Shown here piece after piece: positions 1-5,161 of a stretch of DNA of 5,161 nt. Origin of the DNA: Candidatus Poseidoniales archaeon (GTDB taxonomy: Archaea > Thermoplasmatota > Poseidoniia > MGIII > CG-Epi1); the NCBI GenBank assembly GCA_015658585.1, contig DQOP01000073.1, positions 1 through 5,161 of the forward strand, read 5' to 3'. Positions within the stretch are counted from its first letter, which is position 1; every line of letters starts with the position of its first letter. A program made the translations under genes and the position numbers. The notes below the pieces were generated by a model. It was not told where the DNA came from. It was given only the letters and a program-made list of their open reading frames with translations, and did no database searches.

Positions 1-221
1 ATGCAGCACTGATGATGCAATTCGGCATGGATGGTATATTTGTGGGTTCAGGCATATTCAAATCTGATGATCCTAATACCATGGCTAAGGCCATGGTAGA
101 AGCGACTGCCCACTTTGATGACCCTGAACTGGTTGGAAATATATCAAAGAACCTAGGGGACGCTATGTCCGGCCTTGAAGAAGCCCAACTAGAGACCAGA
201 ATGGCCTCCCGCGGGCACTAA
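1..221 (+). CDS. pdxS: Pyridoxal 5'-phosphate synthase lyase subunit PdxS, C-terminal fragment (5' end outside window)
   Basis: PdxS (SNZ/PDX1 family) is a cytoplasmic TIM-barrel enzyme. It builds pyridoxal 5'-phosphate from a pentose phosphate, glyceraldehyde 3-phosphate and ammonia delivered by the glutaminase PdxT. Only the last 72 codons are in the window. The frame is already open at base 3 (A-A-L-M-M-Q), and bases 1-2 fit the end of an Asp codon, as expected from the family's DAALMMQ segment. The methionine at base 12 is therefore internal, not a start. The visible part contains the family signature [14 protein letters not shown], whose GSG belongs to the phosphate-binding loop at the barrel end, followed by the C-terminal helices ([16 protein letters not shown]) and a short tail ending in RMASRGH, close to the usual PdxS ending. 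The catalytic lysines lie in the missing part. It ends in TAA 18 bases from the convergent surface-protein gene, and no strong U-run follows. No pdxT is visible. Family assignment is very secure. Confidence 0.95.
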   Translation, partial: AALMMQFGMDGIFVGSGIFKSDDPNTMAKAMVEATAHFDDPELVGNISKNLGDAMSGLEEAQLETRMASRGH

Positions 222-239
222 CCATCTTTCTAAATCTAC

Positions 240-2558
240 TTACTTGAAGAGAGTATCTCTATAGATATATCCAACTGCACCAAAGGCCGAGAGGACTACA
301 ACTACTATCAGACCAATAGAAGTCCAATCGTAAGAGTCATCGATTGAGCTGACGGTGATAACATCTGAAACATCATTCTTTTCTTCACTCTCATCAACAG
401 CATCGTTTGAATCTACCCGCACATAAATTGTATGGGTACAATCCCCAACCTTACACGGTGTAGCAGTCCATGTGATATTGACACTATATTCATTCTCAAT
501 TCCCCATGCCACTGAACCATTATCAACCTCTACGGTAGCAATAGCCGTAGTATTACTAATTGAATCAAGATAGAAAGTAACTGCAAAAGCCTCTGTTACA
601 TTCATTTTCAATAATTTGATTGTCGTAGAAATTTTAACTACATCTCCCTCGGAAGGATTCTCATTATCGAAAATTATCTGAGTCGCATAAAGATCGGGCC
701 TACCCATCACGGCAGGACTAATTCCATAGCTAATCTGGTCTTTATTGCCTGAAGCATCGGTAACCTCCAGAATGACGTTGAAAGCTTCATCTAACGTTTC
801 ATCGAAAGTATGATTCACTGTAACACCTGTTCCATTAGTTCCATCTCCAAAGTCCCAGATATAGGTCAAAGGACCATCGGAATTATCATCGGTTCCACCG
901 GCATTGAAATGTGTTGGAAGGCCTTCCACTGACGCTCCAGCAACATTACCACCAGTATCATTGGTGTAAGACCAATTGAATGCAGCTCTAGGTGGTTCTA
1001 TGTCGTTCACGGTTATGATTGTAGTATTCGAACCTGAATTACCGGCTGCATCAGTAACCGTAAGCTGAACACTGAAATCACCAGGATCTGCAAAAATATG
1101 ACTTACCACATCACCAGTATCTGTATTACCATCACCAAAGTCCCAGACGTAATCTAAAATCATCGAATCAGCATCATCTGATTCCGAAGCATTGAACACA
1201 ACCACATTGTAATCTTCATCCACATTTGATATCAAAGTATTATAGGCCTCCCCATCATCGGAGATGCCTGCCTTGACTATTACATTAACTGCTGCCACAG
1301 GATTCATCCCATCAGCCATAATGGTCACATTTGCTCCAGAAATATCACCGAAGGTATCGGTCACCGTAAGTGTAACCAGAGTTGAACCAGACGAAAATGT
1401 GCTTGATGTCTCGACCGTGCTTGTTCCAAAACTCCAGGAGTACTGTGAAACCCCAATGGGCGATGAAGAAGAGAGTCCACTGAAATTAACCTGTTCTCCA
1501 TCCGCTACAACATGGATTCCATCCATATCTGTAGTATCACTTGTTACTGTAATTGAGGCTGAAGGGGCTGGGTTTTCCTTGATTATTCGGTCTCCAATCT
1601 TTGGTACAACCGATTGACCACCGTCTGACGGTGGAGCTGAAATGTAAACCACATTATCGCTCGCCGCATCGTTTTCATCAAGATACATATTAAATGAATC
1701 ACTACCCGTAACTGAAGCTATTTTCTTTACTGATGGCGTGTGATCCTCGTGATAGGCATATATGTACACTTCTGAGCCCGTATCAGGTTCCAGAATGTAG
1801 GAGAATCCACCAAACTTTTCAGCCGTGGTCCAAGTAGAAGTAGCTGTGTCATACATCAGGACGTTCACGTCCGCATCACCAAGTGGATTCCCACCAGAGT
1901 CATAGACACGAATGGTTTGCTTGTTTGTATCTGTATATGAGGTTAGAACATAATCGGTCGAGTTTGTATTGCTGAGTTCTGTGTAATAACCTGATGCCTC
2001 GATTCTCACTGTGATATTTTCATCCGCTAAATTTTCAAATGAAAAGGAACCATTAGTTGCAGTAGTAACTGTGATCGTATGACCTACGGAAACTCCATCC
2101 CACCAGGAATCTTCTTGAGTTTCGAATATCAAGCTTACCGTAGCACCTTCAACAGCAGAGCCATCGGTATCATTGACAGTCCCCGAAATTGAGACATTAC
2201 CAGAAGGCGCCGCAATCATGCTCACACCATCGGATGAAAGTGGGAGGTCGTCAGGTATATTCCAGGAGTTAAGGACTGAGAGATAACCAACCTTTGAATA
2301 TCTAACAAGGTAACTCCCAGATTCTAACTCTGTGAATGAAAACGAACCATCTACCGCTGTCGATGTTGATTTTTTGGTTCCATCATCTTTCTCAATAACT
2401 ATAACTGAGACTGCAGAAGGACTATCTGAGTCTACAAAACCCACTACAGTATGGGTTGAAGCAGATGCATTATCTGATATTACAAGCCCCAAGAAAGCTC
2501 CGGACAAGAGCATAGCTACGGCTAACAAAGCTATTCGTGATTGACGCGGTTTAGTCAT
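240..2558 (-). CDS. Secreted, membrane-anchored multidomain surface protein (carboxypeptidase-regulatory-like, PKD and CARDB domains)
   Basis: The product has 772 residues from the ATG at 2558. Residues 1-33 look like a Sec signal peptide: basic KPRQSR, a hydrophobic core at about 9-28, and a likely cut after A-S-A (31-33). Then come three carboxypeptidase-regulatory-like sandwiches (about 36-115, 122-206, 214-294). The first two carry the typical GSFSF-x-L motif and a V-x-GY/SGYYTE ending; the third is divergent. Next are three PKD-type domains: about 333-415 (degenerate, WSFGTS), 450-518 and 523-613 (both with WDFGDG and VTDA-GN). A CARDB-like domain (about 620-737) starts RPDLYATQIIF and carries a Cys pair (702, 707). 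A transmembrane helix (about 746-764) precedes the short tail YRDTLFK. The mature part is acidic, with more than a dozen N-x-S/T sequons, suiting a glycosylated archaeal envelope protein. No catalytic domain is seen. Known families with these modules act in adhesion, carbohydrate or protein binding, or as spacers; the exact role here is unknown. The domains are placed by eye, so boundaries are approximate. Confidence 0.9.
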   Translation of the reverse strand: MTKPRQSRIALLAVAMLLSGAFLGLVISDNASASTHTVVGFVDSDSPSAVSVIVIEKDDGTKKSTSTAVDGSFSFTELESGSYLVRYSKVGYLSVLNSWNIPDDLPLSSDGVSMIAAPSGNVSISGTVNDTDGSAVEGATVSLIFETQEDSWWDGVSVGHTITVTTATNGSFSFENLADENITVRIEASGYYTELSNTNSTDYVLTSYTDTNKQTIRVYDSGGNPLGDADVNVLMYDTATSTWTTAEKFGGFSYILEPDTGSEVYIYAYHEDHTPSVKKIASVTGSDSFNMYLDENDAASDNVVYISAPPSDGGQSVVPKIGDRIIKENPAPSASITVTSDTTDMDGIHVVADGEQVNFSGLSSSSPIGVSQYSWSFGTSTVETSSTFSSGSTLVTLTVTDTFGDISGANVTIMADGMNPVAAVNVIVKAGISDDGEAYNTLISNVDEDYNVVVFNASESDDADSMILDYVWDFGDGNTDTGDVVSHIFADPGDFSVQLTVTDAAGNSGSNTTIITVNDIEPPRAAFNWSYTNDTGGNVAGASVEGLPTHFNAGGTDDNSDGPLTYIWDFGDGTNGTGVTVNHTFDETLDEAFNVILEVTDASGNKDQISYGISPAVMGRPDLYATQIIFDNENPSEGDVVKISTTIKLLKMNVTEAFAVTFYLDSISNTTAIATVEVDNGSVAWGIENEYSVNITWTATPCKVGDCTHTIYVRVDSNDAVDESEEKNDVSDVITVSSIDDSYDWTSIGLIVVVVLSAFGAVGYIYRDTLFK
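720..1211 (-). repeat. Two tandem PKD-domain coding units within the surface-protein gene
   Basis: These two neighbouring units encode the second and third PKD domains (residues about 450-518 at 1005-1211 and about 523-613 at 720-992). Both share the core Y-x-WDFGDG, an H-x-F strand and a closing VTDA-GN turn. At the DNA level the best-conserved stretch is the WDFGDG segment: 841-859 and 1129-1147 differ at one position in 19. Elsewhere they have diverged strongly, so this is an old duplication rather than a recent one. The third domain carries extra residues before the Trp (N-x-GGTDDNSDGP). Confidence 0.75.
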
Positions 2559-2563
2559 TTTTG

Positions 2564-2571
2564 TCACTCTC
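2564..2571 (-). promoter_or_regulatory. Weak Shine-Dalgarno-like site of the surface-protein gene
   Basis: On the minus strand, GAGAGTGA ends five bases before the ATG at 2558. Its GTGA matches part of the consensus complementary to the archaeal 16S 3' end (AGGAGGTGAT), with one G missing from the centre. The spacing is normal and supports the ATG at 2558 over the upstream TTG at 2639. A leader of roughly 30-35 bases is expected from the TATA box, so leadered initiation is plausible. The match is short and could be chance. Confidence 0.4.
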
Positions 2572-2572
2572 A

Positions 2573-2586
2573 AGAGGGTAACCTCT
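2573..2586 (-). other. Small inverted repeat in the leader of the surface-protein gene
   Basis: On the minus strand this reads AGAGG, loop TTAC, CCTCT: a perfect 5-bp stem with a 4-base loop, ending 14 bases before the ATG. It would lie near the 5' end of the predicted transcript. An overlapping alternative pairing, CTCT-TG-AGAG (about 2568-2577), would include part of the Shine-Dalgarno-like site, so the two pairings are mutually exclusive. Such short stems occur often by chance; any regulatory role is inference. Confidence 0.35.
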
Positions 2587-2596
2587 CGCACAGGAA

Positions 2597-2613
2597 CCGC
2601 CGGACAAGGGCGG
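2597..2613 (-). other. GC-rich inverted repeat just downstream of the TATA box
   Basis: CCGCC and GGCGG flank a 7-base loop, giving a perfect all-GC 5-bp stem. It stands out in an otherwise AT-rich spacer. It begins only two bases downstream of the TATA box (2616-2623) and ends about where transcription should start, so it sits in the preinitiation-complex footprint. It could be an operator for a dimeric regulator or a chance palindrome. It is unlikely to be a terminator, because archaeal termination depends on U-runs and none follows. Confidence 0.35.
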
Positions 2614-2615
2614 CA

Positions 2616-2623
2616 TTTATAAA
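2616..2623 (-). promoter_or_regulatory. Archaeal TATA box for the surface-protein gene
   Basis: TTTATAAA on the minus strand is a near-ideal archaeal TATA box, read by TBP with TFB. Its centre is about 61 bases upstream of the ATG at 2558. With transcription starting about 25 bases past the box, the start falls near 2592-2596 and the leader is about 35 bases. The BRE side reads TTGCCAATC, which is not a clear purine-rich BRE. A second, weaker AT box (CTATAAAA, 2659-2666) lies 43 bases further upstream. No transcription start data are available, so this is inference from motif and spacing. Confidence 0.65.
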
Positions 2624-2681
2624 GATTGGCAAGTATCAACTATAGATTTACGGGTCTGTTTTATAGACGATAAATCGATAA

Positions 2682-2695
2682 CTAAGAAACAAAAA
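2682..2695 (-). terminator. Possible U-rich termination signal overlapping the leuS stop
   Basis: The minus strand reads TTTTTGTTTCTTAG at the last codons and stop of leuS. Archaeal RNA polymerase terminates at U-rich tracts without needing a hairpin, and this is the most T-rich stretch on this strand between leuS and the next gene's promoter. Its overlap with the coding end makes it uncertain, and the true 3' end may lie further into the 123-base spacer. Confidence 0.3.
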
Positions 2696-5161
2696 TAGCG
2701 GGTCTTAAAGGCGAACTCTGATTTGCCTTGGATACCATACTTGACTTTGCTTGATCTGTATTTACAACTGTGATTTTACAGTTGAATATATTGGTGAAGA
2801 AATCTACTGAAGCTGATAATATTTCCGCTTCGTCTACTTGCTGGGCGTATTTGCTCTGCCAGTCTGGACCTAAGGAAGGGATATCCTTTAACACCCATTT
2901 TTTCAGGAAATCTGCTCCTAATTTCTTGGATTCTGGCGGTATGGTCGGCATAACACCAGAAATAAGCTGATTCAGCTTTACTTGCCCTCTACTATCTGCC
3001 AATTCCCCAGCGGTATGAACTGCGTTCCATTTCCATTCTGGTGCAACGATAAACACGATTTCTTCAGGATTATCAATTCCTGCAATGCTCAGAATGGCTC
3101 TTGTGTCTTCTAATGTTTGCTTAACCAAATCTTCTCCTGTTATCAAGCTTAAATCTGGTTTATGACCTTCAGGAAATGGTTGGTTTAGAATAAACTCTTT
3201 TTCTCCTGAAAGAGACCAGGCCTCTTCGGCAGTGTGAGGTATAATGGGTGCAATTCCTCTATTTACAATCGAAATGTACTCTTTCAATATTTCCACGTGT
3301 GGTTCGCCAGCTCTTTGGATGTACCATTTGAAATATTGCGGGAGTTCAAAGAAAAAGAGGCGTGTGGAGGTTCTAAATTTCAATCTTTCAGACGCTGCAT
3401 TAGCTTGATGTGCAACACTTGCCATAATCTCACTGAACCATGTGTCAATAGGATGTGATGTAGTTCGGCCCTTGCCTTTATTTTTCTTTACAAAAGATAG
3501 CCAATTATTCAGTTTCTTACCAGCTGTTTCCGCAAACGAGATCTCCCAATTAGGATCGTCAAGGCCTTCTCCGGCATTGCACAACGTAAAACGGACAACA
3601 TCGGCACCATATTTCGACATCAATTCTTTGAGAGTGAAAAAATTACCTTTGGATTTAGACATTTTTTCTCCCTCCACGAGAACCCAACCATTGACAGCAA
3701 AGCCTCTAGGCCATTTGTCTTCCCCGAACATGGCTGTGTGGTTGTACAAACTAAACGACAAATGATTCTGTATCAAATCTTTACCACTTACTCGCAGATC
3801 GTAAGGATACCAATAGTTGAATTCGTTTCTCCATCTGATAATCTCACCTTGCTTTACTCCACTTTCTTCAGCCGCTAGCTTGGTATTCCCATCTCCAAAT
3901 ATTGCATCGAACAATGACTCTTTGAGTTGCTTTTCATTCAAATCCTTCAGATAATGGGCTACTGTATAGTAGGCCATGTAAATGGTTGAATCACTCAGTG
4001 ATTCGATAACCCAATTATCATCCCAAGGTAATTTAGTTCCCAGACCCTTTTCACGAACGCAGGCCCAGTTCTTCAGCCATTGTAAAACATATTCAAATTG
4101 ACTACGGGCCTTCGAGGGATATAGTTCCATTGCTTCAAGAGCCTTCTCAGTGGTTTTGGTCCATTCCTCACTACCATATTCCAAGAACCATTGATTGTCC
4201 ACTATTTTGACCACACAGTCTGCAAGCCAGCGTGACTCAACAGGGCCGGTCAGCTCATAGTAGATTATGGCCTTTCCTTCTTCAACCAATTTATCCTTGA
4301 CGATTTCACGAGCCTCTTCAACGGGTTTGCCGGCAACATACTCTGTGGAATAAAGCATGATTCCATGATTGAAACTATGCATGTACAAATCTTGTTTGGC
4401 CTGTTCCAATTTTTTCCTCTGGGTCTGATTCTTTATCCCCAATTCTTTGCAGAGCTTGGGTGCTGGAAGCGTGCCCATCTCTCCCGAATCAAGAATAGCG
4501 ATAGGTTGGATTGCCATCACCAATTCATGATCTAAACCCCACTTTTCACAATCTGAGGATGAGTTCTGCAAATCTACAAGGCCCTGATAATCATCTGGGG
4601 AATCGCTTGGTACGGAGGTTACGATTCCAGAACCGATTGAAGCGTCACAAAATTTAGATGGAAGGACGATTATCTCATTACCAATTTGGGGTGCCATGTA
4701 CTTTTGACCGATTAAATCTCTGCCTTGAATTTTTCCTAATTCCTTGACTTTATGTCCTTGTAACTTAAGCTTGAACGGCATTTCCTGAGACACTATCCAA
4801 GTCTCATCTCCGACTTTAGCTTTAGTGTAAGTTCCATCTCCGTCCACCCATAAGTTGGTTTGACCAAAAACCGTTTCAGGACGTAGAGTCGCCGCGACAA
4901 GAAAGTGATCTTCGCCTTTGAATTTTAACAAAGTGTACTCTTGGGGTGTTTCTCCTTCACCTGAAAGGCGATCATGGTCTCCCACAACAGTTTCTCTCTT
5001 AGGGCACCACACAACTGGAAAAGTACCTTTGATTAGATATTCTCCGGCCAATAATTTATTGAATTGCCAACGTATAAAACCGTCATAAGGTGGGTTCAAA
5101 CTGGTTGTGATGAAACTGCGCCTCCAATCGATAGAAGTTCCGAATTTCTTTAGATCCTCGA
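2682..5161 (-). CDS. leuS: Leucyl-tRNA synthetase, archaeal/eukaryotic type, N-terminus outside window
   Basis: This class Ia cytoplasmic enzyme charges tRNA-Leu with leucine and hydrolyses mischarged products. The window holds 825 residues. The frame is open to the edge (S-I-D-W-R-R, typical of LeuRS, at residues 9-14), so the in-frame TTG at 5099 is an internal Leu. About 100 N-terminal residues with the HIGH motif are missing. Visible residues, counted from the first complete codon: CP1 editing domain with TLRPETVFGQTN (91-102) and GSGIVTSVPSDSPDD (176-190), whose last Asp matches the conserved editing Asp; GLGTKLPWD (372-380); DSTIYMAYYT (390-399) near the active site; GKDLIQNHL (459-467); KMSKSKGN (499-506) for ATP binding; then the helical anticodon-binding domain and the archaeal C-terminal domain ending PLRPAIFVS, comparable to the PLKPAIFIE end recalled for Pyrococcus horikoshii LeuRS. 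All visible motifs are intact, with no frameshift. It stops with TAG 123 bases upstream of the co-directional surface-protein gene. Its promoter is outside the window. Confidence 0.97.
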   Translation of the reverse strand, partial: EDLKKFGTSIDWRRSFITTSLNPPYDGFIRWQFNKLLAGEYLIKGTFPVVWCPKRETVVGDHDRLSGEGETPQEYTLLKFKGEDHFLVAATLRPETVFGQTNLWVDGDGTYTKAKVGDETWIVSQEMPFKLKLQGHKVKELGKIQGRDLIGQKYMAPQIGNEIIVLPSKFCDASIGSGIVTSVPSDSPDDYQGLVDLQNSSSDCEKWGLDHELVMAIQPIAILDSGEMGTLPAPKLCKELGIKNQTQRKKLEQAKQDLYMHSFNHGIMLYSTEYVAGKPVEEAREIVKDKLVEEGKAIIYYELTGPVESRWLADCVVKIVDNQWFLEYGSEEWTKTTEKALEAMELYPSKARSQFEYVLQWLKNWACVREKGLGTKLPWDDNWVIESLSDSTIYMAYYTVAHYLKDLNEKQLKESLFDAIFGDGNTKLAAEESGVKQGEIIRWRNEFNYWYPYDLRVSGKDLIQNHLSFSLYNHTAMFGEDKWPRGFAVNGWVLVEGEKMSKSKGNFFTLKELMSKYGADVVRFTLCNAGEGLDDPNWEISFAETAGKKLNNWLSFVKKNKGKGRTTSHPIDTWFSEIMASVAHQANAASERLKFRTSTRLFFFELPQYFKWYIQRAGEPHVEILKEYISIVNRGIAPIIPHTAEEAWSLSGEKEFILNQPFPEGHKPDLSLITGEDLVKQTLEDTRAILSIAGIDNPEEIVFIVAPEWKWNAVHTAGELADSRGQVKLNQLISGVMPTIPPESKKLGADFLKKWVLKDIPSLGPDWQSKYAQQVDEAEILSASVDFFTNIFNCKITVVNTDQAKSSMVSKANQSSPLRPAIFVS

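Noticed and set aside
1264..1617. Plus-strand open frame of 117 codons opposite the surface-protein gene
   Set aside because: It is antisense to well-defined PKD-coding sequence. Its Val/Thr/Ser/Pro-rich composition mirrors the codons on the other strand, and it has no domain or supporting ribosome-binding site.
2332..2544. Plus-strand open frame of 70 codons opposite the signal-peptide region of the surface-protein gene
   Set aside because: It is a shadow of the minus-strand coding sequence with no recognisable product.
2659..2666. CTATAAAA as the main promoter of the surface-protein gene
   Set aside because: It is further from the ATG than the better-matching TTTATAAA at 2616-2623 and would give a leader of about 75 bases. 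It might be a secondary promoter, but nothing else supports it.
2770..3765. Three plus-strand open frames (2770-2970, 3234-3458, 3442-3765) opposite leuS
   Set aside because: All lie within conserved LeuRS coding sequence, have no recognisable motifs, and two overlap each other.
4970..5011. WCPKRE in LeuRS as half of a zinc knuckle
   Set aside because: Only one cysteine is present, with no partner Cys or His in the right spacing. Non-zinc versions of this segment are normal in archaeal/eukaryotic LeuRS.
5097..5099. TTG as a possible start of leuS
   Set aside because: Codons upstream continue as typical LeuRS sequence (S-I-D-W-R-R) to the window edge, so this is an internal leucine and the gene is cut by the window, not truncated in nature.
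1..5161. Search for a mobile element, CRISPR array, tRNA/rRNA gene or defence system
   Set aside because: No terminal repeats, regularly spaced repeats, transposase or integrase motifs or tRNA-like folds were seen. The window is filled by three ordinary genes and one promoter region.

Overview
The window looks like chromosomal DNA of an archaeon, probably a marine euryarchaeote of the Thermoplasmatota type (Poseidoniales/MGII-like or MGIII-like). Four things support an archaeon: the leucyl-tRNA synthetase belongs to the archaeal/eukaryotic family and ends in the archaeal-type tail PLRPAIFVS; the gene downstream of it has an archaeal TATA box (TTTATAAA); there is an acidic, sequon-rich PKD/CARDB surface protein with a signal peptide and a C-terminal membrane anchor; and PdxS of the DXP-independent vitamin B6 route is present. 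The lineage below archaeon is inference from gene style and moderate-to-low GC, and no rRNA or tRNA is present to settle it.

Layout. Positions 1-221 (+) hold the 3' end of pdxS, which starts outside the window. It converges on a large minus-strand gene (240-2558), with only 18 bases between the two stop codons. That gene encodes a 772-residue secreted, membrane-anchored protein: signal peptide, three carboxypeptidase-regulatory-like beta-sandwich repeats, three PKD-type domains, a CARDB-like domain and one C-terminal transmembrane helix. Its promoter region (2559-2681) has a TATA box, two small inverted repeats and a weak Shine-Dalgarno-like site. The open frame extends back to a TTG at 2639, but that extension runs through the TATA box, so the start is placed at the ATG at 2558. 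Upstream on the same strand, 2682-5161 is leuS, coding for leucyl-tRNA synthetase. Its frame stays open to the window edge and the N-terminal HIGH-motif region lies outside.

The three genes serve unrelated roles: cofactor synthesis, cell surface and translation. leuS and the surface-protein gene are co-directional, but 123 bases and an internal promoter separate them, so they are probably separate transcription units. I see no mobile element, CRISPR array, tRNA or rRNA, and no convincing evidence of a new defence or metabolic system. The most interesting points are the eukaryote-like signatures in the LeuRS editing domain, the architecture of the surface protein, and the structured leader of its gene.
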